DNA of 64,000 bases, from NCBI GenBank assembly GCA_050084985.1, contig JBITNC010000001.1:205282001-205346000 (forward strand), read 5' to 3'. This stretch comes from Nageia nagi (taxonomy: Eukaryota; Pinophyta). The position numbers and the translations under genes were made by a program. A model generated the notes under the pieces. That model worked only from the letters and a program-made list of their open reading frames with translations, was not told the DNA's origin and searched no databases. Positions 21,827 through 34,248 of this stretch are shown here, one piece after another (the stretch's first letter is position 1; the number at the start of each line of letters is the position of its first letter).

Positions 21827-23336
21827 TGTCACAAAACCCATACTTTCACCATCTTAACCCCTAAATTTAGGATCCATTTTTTTATTTGAATTATTCGCTT
21901 CTCAAGGTTCACTATTTATGGATGTATATCGACATGGATTACATATTGATACCTTATCTACTTTATTTAGTCCTCATCCTTTCTTTGTAAGTATGAGGGT
22001 ACGTTCACAAGGTAATCTTGCCTTCATTTGTGAGTGGATACTCCTGATGATCATGCCCTGGTTTTATTCAAATGAGATATTAAACTTTATTACCTACGAT
22101 GCAAATATATAATTTACCATCTTTTTTGAGCTTGAGAGAGTGTGCATGTCACTGTAAGGATTTAATATCACTATTTTAAGTATGAATCTTATTTTATCTT
22201 TAATCAAGAAATCTTACTATTTAGATCCCATAGTGTTCCCACAAAATTCCAAATGATCTCATTTATTTCCATTTTAATCCCAAGGATACCCATTTTTTCC
22301 CGAATGGTCCTAAATCTAAATATGGATCCATATAACTAATTTGGGATCCTTTCCAAACATTTGGGATGATAGTAGGTTTATTTAGGGTTTTTTTTTTTTC
22401 GATCCTTAACACTTCCCAATTGATTCCCAAACATAAATTTTTAGGGCCAAATCCCTTATATCTCAAATTTTGGACTACTTAGTAATCTTAGGTCCTAAAT
22501 ATTCACTATGATTTATCAATGTTAGATATAAATAAGAGTCATTGATGTCAACCATGTACTATCATTACTCATCTATTTCATAGCTAAGGAGTATCAACTA
22601 ATGAATCTCTTTTAAACAACCATTCATTTAATAAAACTTCCTAAAGTTACCATTAATTAAAAGTTTTGAATACAAAGCTATTACATGGGAGAGTAATATT
22701 GGGATTTGTACATTCTTATGAATTTAGTAGATGTTTCAAAACTAAATTTGAAAGTCATAATTCTTATACCCGAGGATTAGTCAACATTAAGAGTCTTCTT
22801 CTAATATATGATTTATTTAAACTAATCTAAGGCAATGATATTTTTACATCCAAATGTTTACACTCTTGATAGATGACTATTAATATAAAGTTAAAGATCA
22901 CATTTCTCTATACTTTAATATTATACAATAAGAACATCTTCTATTACTTTTACCATATATTTCCTAAGTTAACTTTAAGATCCCATATAAACATAAAATA
23001 CAAAATTATCACATAAGGATAAATAAATAAGGTAACCCTAAATAAGATTCCCTTTACAACTTTTAATATACATCAAAATTGATCTCAAGGGTCTTCAACA
23101 TATCTTGTTCTCATGATGTAGGTCATTCCATCTTTGTCTTAAAGCTTCTTCCAAGGATCAAAAGAGATTGGGTCGAGTACTAGAAAGAGTGAAGGATCAG
23201 GATAACCCTATTCTCTTTTTTGACCTTTATGCATGCAATTAACTATAGACCTTAGGATAAGTTATCTCTCTTCCTTGATCAAACATTTTGTTATCCATTA
23301 ATCCATTATTTTATTACATACTATAATCTTACATGC

Positions 23337-23342
<6 letters not shown>

Positions 23343-23375
<33 letters not shown>
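23343..23375. repeat. (TA)n microsatellite
   Basis: About 16 TA units. The matching place in the other LTR (about 32044-32056) has only a short TA run followed by unrelated sequence, so this grew or changed after insertion. Confidence 0.9.
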
Positions 23376-23379
<4 letters not shown>

Positions 23380-24049
23380 TCCTTAAAAATCATTAAATCC
23401 TCTCTCTCTATATATATATAAATCCTTGAGTTGACATCTCTTTCTAAATAAAAATCATTTAGTAAGTCCAAGAGATTTGCTTAATCAAAGTCTCTTATTC
23501 ATATATTTTTATGAAGTTACTGTCTAATACCACAAATCGTACTCTTAGGTTTTTAGCAAATAACTATGATTTGGGGCTAAATTAACCATGATGACATCTG
23601 ACTAAATTCACTCTGGAAGTCGCCCAATGACTTCATCCGTAGTTTATCTTTTATTTGTTAATTTGTATATTTCAAACTCGTTTGGTCGACGTGTACTCAG
23701 GAGATGGTGGACAGAACAACACATCGGTAGGACAATCCTTCATTTGTTTTGCAAGCTATTCATTACATTGTGAAGATTTGCCATTCATGTTACCGTCTTA
23801 CAACAGGTTGAATTCTAAGGAGTAATACACACAACATGGAAGGTACTATTTGTTGAACAACTGTAAGAAGGATCCATCGAATAGTAAACCAATTCTAGCA
23901 ATCGAATGCCCTTGCAGAGACTCGCGAAGGGTACATGGTGGCTCAACTATTACATGGTCTTGTGTAGGTGTGCCAACAATCGGTGTTAGTGTACGAGTTT
24001 GGTGACTCAATAAGAGTAATTTGGAGATGTGGTTGTGGGTCAAGGTTTG

Positions 24050-25120
24050 GACGCTGTTTTAGACAAAAAAATTCTCCATTCTACAGTTTCGGATTTCGGG
24101 TTTCACCCAAAATCGGAAAACTTTATCAGCATTTTCCCCAATGTATAGTATCATGGAAAGCTCCTGACAGAGAGATGTTAGAAAAAATAAGCTTTATGGC
24201 TGTGAAAGCATACAAACAACGTGGAATTATTTAACAAATTTGATGGGTGTAGTGCTTTTAACTTCACAGGAGTCGAAAGACCAAACTCTATAGCCTTACC
24301 ATCATCCCTTATGTAAGCGCTACCACAAAAGCTCTCGAAAATTAATCAAAGAGTAGTAAAATCTAGGAATGGATCGATAGTGGAGACTCTTGTACATGCA
24401 AGGGATCGATTTGGAAAAAGCCAGGCGTTAAGCCAGACTCCAACACTCTCCCATCGTATATCACCGTGTGCGTTCAAGAAGTAGATATGGAGATCCATCA
24501 AAGAGTAAATGAAAAGGGTTTCTCATTGAATATTATGGTTGTGAACGCTTGAAAACTGGGGATTGTTTGATACTATGCGTGATGTAGCACTGTTTTATGG
24601 AATGTAATATTTGCAGGATACGTACAAAAATGGATTATCTAAGAAGGCATAGGAGACTTGTAAACCAATGAATAGTCATGCCTAAAGCCTGAATCTAAAA
24701 CCTTTGACAATATTTTCCAATGTCTACCACGATGGAAATGCTAGAAGAAGGCTTGGAGCTCCCTCAAAGATTAGTTGAAAATGGTCTTAATCAAATATTG
24801 TAGTTCTGAACAGAAAATACACCAAAGTTTGGTGATTGTTTAATAGATGCAACAAGATTTCATGATCTGCATTGATAACAAGATATGCAAAAAATGAGTT
24901 TTCTAAGGGAATTTTAAGTAGATGCAATGGTCAGGCAATGAGTTAAAAGTTGAAAACTCTTACAACATTTTTTTTCAGCATGTGCCCTTTGAGGGAGTTT
25001 TAAGAAGAAGGTGTAGAGGTTTATCAAGCATAGTATAAAATGGTATCACATCAAATATTGTGACTATGAGTATTCAAATAGGTGAATATACAAAATATGG
25101 GAGAGCACATTAGGTCTAAG
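24050..25120 (+). pseudogene. PPR-like host gene fragment inside the LTR, decayed
   Basis: The plus strand, read in shifting frames, gives several blocks typical of plant pentatricopeptide-repeat proteins: 'FGFHPKSENFISIFP' (24095), 'GVKPDSNTLPS' (24424) followed by 'MEIHQRVNEKGFSLN' and 'MVVNA' (to 24549), then 'WNVIFAGYVQK', 'LKPESKTFDNIF' and 'NGITSNIV'. The spacing of about 35 residues and the alternation of 'G-x-x-P-x-x-x-T-F' with 'E-I-H-Q-x-V' are the PLS-type PPR pattern. Stops and frameshifts are frequent and no start or mitochondrial targeting sequence is visible. The same segment is in the other LTR. It lies antisense to element transcription. Confidence 0.75.
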
Positions 25121-25580
25121 AATGGTTACATAATGCAAACGATGGATTAAAATATTCTCATTTTACACACAAACAAAGAAAGATCTTGTCATTTAATAAA
25201 TTGATCTCTATCATACCAAACAATAAATTCAAATTGAACTTTTTACCAAATTTGAAGTGCATGATCCCCTCTAACAAGACAAGAGTACAAACAATTCACA
25301 TGCCAACTTTCAAATAAAGCAATATTATGTCTTTACGTCAAGAATAATATTAATATTAACATTTACCCTCATATATATCTATTAACAAACACTCATTTCT
25401 TCAAAGCATACCTTGCAATATCAAGAAAATCTTATCTTAAGTAGACAATATTTCAAAATAGAAAAGAAAAGCGCCTGGATTTGAGAGAGGGCTTCTTTTC
25501 TCCATGTACTTCTAAACCCAAATTTGAGATTATCAATAATGAAATGATAGTATATGATTTTCCTAATGTTCCTCCCCTCC

Positions 25581-25588
25581 TATTTATA
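25581..25588 (-). promoter_or_regulatory. TATA box of the LARD LTR (3' copy)
   Basis: The minus strand reads GACTATAAATAGGAGG. The same motif at the same relative place occurs in the other LTR (34241-34248), and a variant in the 51624-58431 LTR (57587-57594), so it is conserved across the family. Confidence 0.75.
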
Positions 25589-26394
25589 GTCAACAAGGTT
25601 CAAGTATGTCCAAATGAACATCCACTCATCCCTTTAATAATTTTGTGGTAGTTATTATTAAAGTTGTTGATGATTTTAGTGGCATTAAATACTTTAGAAT
25701 TTTTTTTATTAACTGAAAAAATAATGTCAACTATTTTCCATACCTAACACAAGAAAATAAAATAAGTAGGGCCTTAACTCAATTATTTTCATAAACTATT
25801 AATACCTTATAACATCCCAAAGTGACATTAGTCCTTTCTAACTATCACTTTTAAAAGTTCATTTTATTTTATTAACAATAATAAGTAGGAATTAAAATTT
25901 AAAGGAATATTCCTTGCCCTCCCTTTTTGAATTTAAATTTCAAAAATTCACAAAAGGAAGTTAATCACATATTTTACCTACAATGTTCATCTCATTTTGC
26001 AAGATAAATTGTTAGTCCATACACACACATCCATAAATACTCATTCATCATGAAAATTAACATTCATGACTAATTATTCTACCATGTAACTACATGATAT
26101 ACGATGGTCATTAGGGTTTATCAACGAACCAATGTCAATCATTTCCTCAATATTATCCTTCCGTTCTCATCATTAATTCACATTTGGTTCTTTGGATCTT
26201 CGATCACTCTTTTCATCTCAAAGTAACCTATTACCTGCATCATAAAATCTCAAAGCCAGCATGAACTCAATAAAAATAATACATATTTCCACTTAAAATT
26301 TCATCATCACATAGCTATAGTTCAAATATGGTTTCATTCACATCTTTGATGGTGCTTGAGGTAAAATGGTGTCATTGGGTGGATCGTTACATAC

Positions 26395-26406
26395 TCCCCC
26401 CCTTAA
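26395..26406 (-). other. Polypurine tract of the LARD-like element
   Basis: On the minus strand CTTAAGGGGGGGAG lies 3 bp before the 3' LTR start TGTAACGATCC. Its place fixes the element strand. Confidence 0.85.
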
Positions 26407-27299
26407 GAATAACATAATCCTCTATGTTACTTCTTTTTCTATCATTTTGTTGAGAATGCATATCATAGTGTCTTAAATTATTACATTGGATTGAATATTT
26501 TCAAGGGACATTAAGATGATCCTACTTGAGTCTGGGTTAATGGCCAATTAACCCTCAAGTGGGTTAAGTTGATCAACTATTGAAATTGATCAATCACTTC
26601 ATTTTTGGAGTTCACCGCCATAACCCTCCACATATTAGGTAAGATGTATTTATATGATCCCACCATTTCTATATTCTCAAAAATCAACTATAGTAGCCTA
26701 TTTGATCACAATGTTAAGTTTTGGTTTCATCTTGGGGTCCATATCACCCAAGATGGTGCTAATCCAAAATAAAGTCATATGCATATGACATTTCTTCCAC
26801 TAAACTATGGATAAAGTATATGACCCCCAGATTAACTATCATTTTCAATCATTAACCCATGACAAAGAAATGATTGCAACTTATATCCTCACCCAATATA
26901 GTGCAGATTTATCCATTAGTATCTCTAGTGGTTTGAGCTCTTGTGCCCATATCTTAGGAACCCAAATGTCTTTGAAAGTAATAACTTCCACATCATAATA
27001 TTTATTTTCATGTTCAATAGATCCTCACCTGATCCTTTGAACTATACATGTTATCTCACCCTTATTCATGTGAGATTTACATCATCTTACCATTAGGTCA
27101 GGATCTCAAGCACATAACATTTTGATTCATATCCCTTTATTTTTGGGTTCAAAACAAGTATCATCAATAATAGTATTTCAAAGAATCATCTTTCAAAAGA
27201 AAATGAAAAATAAATATAAAATCACATCATTATTTTAAAATAATAGTAAACTATTCGTCATCAAAGATTACAAACCTATTCATACTTTAGCATAAAAAG
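26407..27299 (-). other. LARD internal region, no recognisable coding
   Basis: This AT-rich stretch next to the PPT has no reading frame or repeat I can support. It probably corresponds to 3' untranslated sequence. Confidence 0.5.
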
Positions 27300-28260
27300 T
27301 TTGACATCACTTGAAATTCCTTCATTAGGGTTTAGTTTTGAAATACATTTATCCTAGATTGAGCTAAAAGTTGAACTTGCTCCTAAAATTCAAGTTTTTT
27401 TTCCAAAAACTTGATTTCTCTCAAAGATGTATTAATACTTATTAATATTTTTTCTTGAGCAAGTTATAACCTTTCATTTTTCAATAACCAAATAAATCTT
27501 TTCCTTATTTAGAGTATCTCTCTAAATAAGAATAGAATCTCTTTGTTCTCATTCTATGATCAATTATTGGCATAGAAACATGTTTTCAATGTCAAGTGAC
27601 ATCTTTCTTACCAAAATTTCTTGTTAACATATCTTTATAAGGCTTGTATAGGACTACAAGATTTATTATAGATCTCCTATCATCTTTCTTGTTATAGCCC
27701 ATACCAAAAAAAAGTAATCAAAAAATCATTATCTTTTTATAACTTATACTACTTTTTGCATATTTGAAAGTATGAATAAAATATAAACATTCATTTGTAG
27801 TACTCATAATAAGTAATTACTTATTTAAATTGATTAATAAATTGGAAAAAATGGGACTTTCTCCCATTTGAATCTCCATTGGAGGTACATCTTCACCCTT
27901 ATAGTCAAGTGATTTTACTCGAATACCATGTCAAAGCAATAATTGTTCATACCTTTGTGCCCACATTTTTCATTTTTCTATCTCTTATAGGGAAGCAATA
28001 AGGTGTGCAAATGCCTATTCTTACACACTTTGGATTTTCTAGATTAGCTTTCGTTCCTAATTGATGAGTTCAATCATCAACTTATTTCTCTCTGAACAAA
28101 TGAAATTCCAAATTCTTTCACATTCATCATGCTCTTATCGAATATGCCTTATTTGTTCTTTAGTGTTCTTCAACTGTTGTTGTAAACATTCATTTTCTAC
28201 GAGAGCCTGCATCATTCCCTTATCCTTAATAATTTTTAACATCATATTTTCATAATTAAA
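27300..28260 (-). pseudogene. LARD internal decayed frame, coiled-coil-like part
   Basis: Minus-strand pieces include one starting at 28245 (MLKIIKDKGMMQALVENE, then 'LQQQLKNTKEQIRHIR'). Another, around 27340-27500, contains 'INTSLREIKFLEKKLEF' and 'EQVQLLAQSRINVFQN'. Both have heptad-like Leu/Ile spacing and high Lys/Glu/Gln content, suggesting coiled coil. Stops, mostly TAG/TAA, break them. They match no gag-pol domain I know. Whether they were one protein with the pieces further upstream is inference. Confidence 0.5.
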
Positions 28261-29387
28261 GCAATTTAAGAAGTATTAACTTTTTCATTGGGATGTAATG
28301 TTGTATATGTAAAGTTTAAATGGAAATGTCATATTGTGCTTTTATCAACCATAATATCCCTCAATAACATATTTAGTATATTTTTAGATACTCTTTCAAG
28401 GGTATGGATATTCATCATTCATAACTTTTTGATAGATATTTAGTGCAAGTTTCCTATTCGTCCATTCATATGAGTACTTTTGTACATCACTACTAATTAC
28501 TAGCTATCATTTTTTCTAGCAAATGTTGGATTTATATGTGGGATTTCCTATTCTTGGATGTGTTTGATAGAGAATCATGGTGGATCATAGGGGAAATCCT
28601 TTTGCAACATGCCTTGCTACTCTTCTAGGTGGAATACAAGAAAATGTTATTCATCATGGGGTTCATGATTTATTTTCATGATGTTTTTTAGAGGTAATGG
28701 ACTTTCTTCTTTGTCAACTTCTATCCATTGCTACCCTCTATTCATTGAATAACTTTAGTTGTTATTTTATTACTCAACTTCAAATCAAAGAGCATTTCCA
28801 TTTCTATATTTGCTTAATTTCCTATCCTAGTCTAACTTGGAGGGTAATTCTACATGATCCATATAATACAATATTGGTATGATTTATGGCTTACATGGGT
28901 CCTTCCTCAATCTTACTAGGAAAAAGCTTAAGACGTCTAGCTATCTCATGGATGCTTTGGTAGTAAAGTCTTCCTTATGAAACTACTTATTCCTTTGCAT
29001 TTTTTAGATGATAAGGAAATTAGGTTCTTTCTCATCTATTCTCAACATTTTATCATTTTCAATCCATTTCTTTGAATACAATAAACTATATTCCCAATCC
29101 CCCTACATATAGTACCTATTTGGAATCCTTAGATTCTAAATTATCCATCAATAGATTAAATTATGTTGATTCGGATTCATCTGACTAAGGTAACTAGCCA
29201 TCGAGTTTATCGATGAACTCTTGTAATGACTTTCTAATTTTTGTAAACTATCCGCTTTTGCTTGGTAATAATTTTTTTCATGCATTTAGTAAGCTAAAAA
29301 TAAGAAATATATTTAGGAATGAGTAATACATTAAGGAAGGATTTAGTTTTATTTAGTACATAAAAAGATTTTCTTTCATCCCTTTCA
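28261..29387 (-). other. LARD internal region, no clear frame
   Basis: It separates the two groups of decayed frames. Short plus-strand open stretches here (such as 28697-28882) show no family features and look like chance. Confidence 0.4.
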
Positions 29388-29744
29388 TTACCATTTACTA
29401 ACGAGATCTTCTTCATTGACCATTTCTTTGAGTTCCTCATTAAACAAAGAAATTTTTTAACTCTTGTCTCAAAGGTATTTGATGATTTCTAGAGTTAGGG
29501 TATGAACATTTCTACAATAGAAGAGAGAAAAAAACCTTTTCACACTGGGTTTGTTAATCATTTTGTTATTACTATTTTCTAGAGTGGCTACTTCTTGTAG
29601 CTTTTTCTTTCCTTTTTCCTTCTATAAATCGAGGAAGCTTTGTAGGGTGATGTCATCCTTCACTTCTACTAGGTCATTAGGAATTTCTTCTTTTACTTTC
29701 TTTTGATATTTCTTCTCTTTTTTGGATCTCTTTTTACTAGCCAT
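29388..29744 (-). pseudogene. LARD internal decayed frame starting MASKKRSKKEKK
   Basis: The minus-strand ATG at 29744 gives a very Lys-rich start (MASKKRSKKEKKYQKKVKEE), then 'NDLVEVKDDITLQSFLDL', a TAG, and 'EKGKKKLQEVATLE'. Near its end it reads 'FNEELKEMVNEEDLVSKW'. A basic N-terminus followed by acidic helices is compatible with a nucleic-acid-binding structural protein, but no family is recognised. Confidence 0.45.
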
Positions 29745-29881
29745 ACTGAAATAAACAACATATGCATTTAAGATGTGTTCTAAATTTCTAATTCACATTG
29801 TTACACTCCAAATAAAATAAGAATTTCATTAATAATAATATTCATTTCCATTACAAAATATAGTAAAACATGTTCTTGAAC

Positions 29882-30346
29882 TTAGTTCATTATGTACTCT
29901 AGCCCTTCAATGAAATGTAGCTTTTCCATGTGTACATTTGCCCCCATGGCATTTAGCGTCTCAGTTACCATCTACAAGTTCATTTCATGGTTTAGTCTAA
30001 CCACTAGTGGAGGTGTAATATGAATAGAATTTTCTTCCATAGGAATGAGAATTTTACTTTTAAAATTTATAATGTCTTCAAGTTCACATTCTCCATCTGA
30101 ATCATCATGAATAACTCGTGTTTCACTTATAATGTCATCCACAAAGATTGTTTCTTCTATGAAGTTATTCCTTACAAATATGGGCCTTGAATATCATTCT
30201 ATTTTAGCTAGGTAGTCATTCCTCATAGCAGTCTAATTGATGATTTGTTCTATTAGGGAGAGATATTTTTCCTTAGTTCTCTTATATAATTCCTAGCATT
30301 GAATCTGTTGGAGTTTGGCTATTTCCTTTTCCAACCTCAGTGTCAT
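29882..30346 (-). pseudogene. LARD internal decayed frame, first after the PBS
   Basis: From the ATG at 30346 one minus-strand frame of 155 codons runs to TAA at 29882-29884. It has only four internal stops (TAG, TAG, TGA, TAG). Text includes 'MTLRLEKEIAKLQQIQ', 'KTKEKYLSLIEQI'-like helix, 'IFVDDIISETRVIHDD' and 'ENSIHITPPLVVRLNHEMN'. It begins about 160 bp from the PBS, where gag would normally start. The frame is too well kept to be chance, yet it shows no gag signature I recognise. Confidence 0.55.
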
Positions 30347-30509
30347 TAACTTTTATAGTCCATAATCCATAGTATGATAATGTATCATCTATGTTGGATA
30401 GGATATTTGACTTTGTAGGTAGCCAATTCCAAGGGCATTTTATCTTGTTATATCATCATATTTTCTACTTGTTACTTACTACTTTTCCCCAGTTACTAAC
30501 CAAAAACTT

Positions 30510-30521
30510 GCTCTGATACTA
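30510..30521 (-). other. Primer binding site of the LARD-like element
   Basis: The minus strand reads TAGTATCAGAGC, one base off the initiator tRNA-Met complement, and ends 1 bp from the 5' LTR edge at 30523. Confidence 0.85.
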
Positions 30522-32699
30522 ATGTTACGAAACCCATCATTTTACCATATTAACCCCTAAATTTAGGATTCATTTTTTTATTTGAATTATTCACTTCTCA
30601 AGGTTCACTATTTATGGAAATATATCCCACATGGATTACATATTGATACCTTATCTATTTTATTTAGTCCTTATCCTTTCTTTATAAGTACGAGGCTATG
30701 CTCACTAGGTATTCTTGCCTTTGCTTGCAAATGGATGCTCCTGATGATTGTGCCTTGGTTTTATTCAAATGAGATATTGAACTTTATTACCTATGATGTA
30801 AATATATAATTCACCATCTTCTTTGAGCTTGAGAGAGTGTGCATGTCACTGGAAGGATTTAATATCACTATTTTAAGTATGAACGTTATTTTATCTTTAA
30901 TCAAGAAATATTACTATTTATATCCCATAGTGTTTCCCATGGAATTCCAAATGATCTCATTTATTCCCATTTTGATCCCAAGGATACCCATTTTTTTCCC
31001 GAATGGTCCTAAATCCAAATTTGGATCCATATGACTAATTTGGAATCCTTTCCAAATATTTAGGATGATAGTAGATTTATTTAGGATTTTTATTTCTTTC
31101 TGGTCCTTAACACTTCCCAATTGATTCCGAAACATAAAGTTTTAGGGCCAAATCCCTTGTATCTCAAAATTTGGACTACTTAGTAATCTTAGGTCCTAAA
31201 TATTCACTATGATTTATCTATGTTAGATATAAACAAGAGCCATTGATGTCAACCATGTACTATCATTGCTCATCTATTTCATAGCTATGAAGTATCAACT
31301 AATGAATCTCTTTTAAACAACCATTCATTTAATAAAACTTCCTAAAGTTACCATTAATCAAAAGTTTTGAATACAAAGCTATTACATAGGAGAGTAATAT
31401 TGGGATTTGTACATTCTTATGCATTCAATAGATGTTTTGAAACTAAATTTGAAATTCATAATTCTTAGAGCCAAGGATTAGTCAACATTAAGAGTCTTCT
31501 TCTAATATATGATTTATTTAAACTAATCTAAGGCAATGATATTTTTACATTCAAATGTTTACACTCTTGATGGATGACTATTAATATAAAGTTAAAGATC
31601 ACATTTCTCTATACTTTAATATTATACAATAAGAACCTCTTTTGTTACTTTTACCATATATTTCCTAAGTTAACTTTAAGATCCCATATAAACATAAAAT
31701 ACAAAATTATCACATAAGGATAAATAAATAAGGTAACCCTAAATAAGATTCCCTTTACAACTTTTAATATACATCAAAATTGATCTCAAGGGTCTTCAAC
31801 ATATCTTGTTCTCATGATGTAGGTCGTTCCATCTTTGTCTTCAAGCTTCTTCCAAGGATCAAAAGAGATTGGGTCGAGTACTAGAAAGAGTGGAGGATCA
31901 GGATAACCCTATTCTCTTTTTTGACCTTTATGCATGCAATTAACTATAGACCTTAGGATAAGTTATCTCTCTTCCTTGATCAAACATTTCGTTACCCATT
32001 AATCCATTATTTTATTACATACTATAATCTTACATGCTTTAATTTTATATATATATACACGTGCACTCTCATTTACTAAATATATATAACAAATCATATC
32101 ATTATTAAAACCAATGTATTAAATCCTTGAGTTAAGTCCAAGAGATTTGCTTAATTAAAGTCTCTTATTCATACATTTTTATAAAGTTACTATCTAATAC
32201 CACAAATCATATTCTACTATACTTCACTTCAGGATTTTAGCAAATAACTGTTATTTGGGGCCAAATTAACCACGATGACATCTGACTAAATTCTCTCTGG
32301 TAGTCATTCAATGACTTCATCCATAGTTTATAGTTTATTTGTTAATTCATAGATTTCAAACTCATTTGGTTGACATGTACTCAAGTGACGATGGACAGAA
32401 AAGCACAGCGACATGACAATCCTTCATTTGTTTTGCAAGCTATTCATTAAATGGTGAAGATTTGCCATTCATGTCACTGTCTTACAACAGGTTGAATTCA
32501 ATGGAGTAATACACACAACATGGAAGGTACTATTCATTGAAGGAATCTTAGAAGGATCCACTGAATGGTAAACCAATTCTAGCAATCAAAGGCCCTTGCA
32601 GAGACTCACGAAGGGGACATGGCGGCTTGGCTATTACATGGTCTAAGTTGTGTATGTGTGCCAACAATCTGTGTTAGTGTATGAGTTCAGAGACTCAAC

Positions 32700-33760
32700 A
32701 AGAGTAATTTGGAGAGGTGGTTGTTGATCAAGATTTGGATGCTATTTTAGACAGAAATCTACAGTTTCAGATTTCAAGTTTCATCCAAAATCAAGAAACT
32801 TCATCAACATTTTCTCCAGTGTATAGTATCATGGAAAGCTCCTAAGAGAGAGACGTTGGGAAAAATAAGCTTTGTGGCTATGAAAGCATACAAACAACAT
32901 GGAATTATTTAACAAATTCCATGGTCATAGTGATTTTAACTTTGTAGGAGGTGAAAGATCAAACTCTATAGCCCTTCGGCAGGCACTACCATAAAAGCTC
33001 TCAAAAATTAATCAAAAAGTAGTAAAATCTGGTAATGGATCAATACTGGAGACTCTTGTATGAGCAAGGGCTCGATTTGGAAAAAGCTAGGCGTTAAGCC
33101 AGACTCCAACACTCTCCCAATGTGTATCACTGTGTGGGTTCAAGAAGTAGATATGAAGATCCATCAAAGAGTAGTTGAAAAGGGTGTCTCATTGAATGTT
33201 GTGGTTGTGAACGCTCAAAGCCCAGGGATTGTTTGACACTATGCATGATGCAACACTAGCAAGATACGTACAAAAATGGATTATCTAAAAATACGGAGTA
33301 GACTTTTAAACCAATGAATAATCAGGCGAAAAGCCAGAATCTGAAACCTTTGACAACATTTTCCAACGTGTAACACGATGGGAATGCTAGAAGAAGGCTT
33401 GGAGATCCCTCAAAGAGTAGTTGAAAATGGTCTTACATCAAATATTGTAGTTCTGAACATAAAATATACCAAAATCCAAGGATTGTTTAACAGATGCAGC
33501 AAGATTTCATGGTTTGCATTGATAGCAGGATATGCACAAAAATGAGTTTTCTAAAAATGCGCTTGGGAATTTTAAGTAGATGCAATGTTTAGGCAATGAG
33601 TCAAATGCTGAAAAACTCTACCAACATTTTTTTTCCGCGTGTGCCCTTTGAGGGAGTTTAAGAAGAATGTGTAAAGGTTTATCAAGCGTATTAGAAAATG
33701 GTATCACATCAAATATTATAACTGAGTTGTCAAATAGCCCAGTATGCAAAACGTGGGAGA
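32700..33760 (+). pseudogene. PPR-like fragment, copy in the 5' LTR
   Basis: This is the counterpart of 24050-25120. Some blocks are better kept here: 'GMLEEGLEIPQRVVENG' followed by 'LTSNIVVLN' (from 33381), and 'SKISWFALIAGYAQK' after it. These are the helix pairs expected of PPR motifs. Others are 'VKPDSNTL' near 33095 and 'KIHQRVVEKGVSLNVVVVNA'. Frameshifts and stops make it non-coding. The two copies decayed separately, so a careful pairwise comparison could recover the frame order. Confidence 0.75.
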
Positions 33761-34240
33761 GCACACTACGCTTAAGAATGGTTACCTAATGTAAACGATG
33801 GATTGAAATATTCTCATTTTACATATAAATAAAGAAAGATATTGTCACTTAATAAATTGATCTCATTCATACTAAATAATAAAGGTATTCAAATTAAACT
33901 TTTTACCAAATTTGAAGTACATGATCCCCTCTAATACGATAAGAGTACAAACAATTCACATGCAAATTTTCAAATAAAGAAATATTATGTTTTTACATCA
34001 ACAATAATATTAATATTAATATTTACCCTCATAGATATCTATTAACAAATACTCATTTATTCAAAGCATACCTAGCAATATCAATAAAACCTTATCTTAG
34101 CTAGACAATATTTCAAAATAAAAAAGAAAAGCGCTTGGATTTGAGAGAGGGCTTCTTTTCTCCATGTACTTCTAAACCCAAAGTTGAAACTACCAATAAT
34201 GAAATGATAGTATATGATTTTCCTAATGTTCGTCCCCTCC

Positions 34241-34248
34241 TATTTATA
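34241..34248 (-). promoter_or_regulatory. TATA box of the LARD LTR (5' copy, active position)
   Basis: The minus strand reads GACTATAAATAGGAGG, identical to the 3' copy. In the 5' LTR this would drive the element transcript toward lower coordinates, through the PPR-derived segment in antisense. Confidence 0.75.

Larger units (their letters stand above)
21827..26391 (-). repeat. 3' LTR of the LARD-like element (family A)
   Basis: On the plus strand it starts TGTCACAAAACCC and ends GGATCGTTACA, so the element-strand ends are TGTAACG... ...GTGACA. Colinear with 30523-35053 throughout. It contains a (TA)n tract (23343-23375), an antisense PPR-derived segment (24050-25120) and a minus-strand TATA box (25581-25588). 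U3 would be about 0.8 kb and R-U5 about 3.7 kb, unusually long. Confidence 0.93.

Noticed and set aside
23968-24234. 88-codon open stretch as a host gene
   Set aside because: It lies inside a paired LTR, is broken in the other LTR copy, and only its end overlaps the PPR-like text in another frame.
30582-31034. Open stretches at the start of the LARD 5' LTR, also present near 21918-22112
   Set aside because: They recur only because the LTR is duplicated. They show no domain and lie opposite to element transcription.
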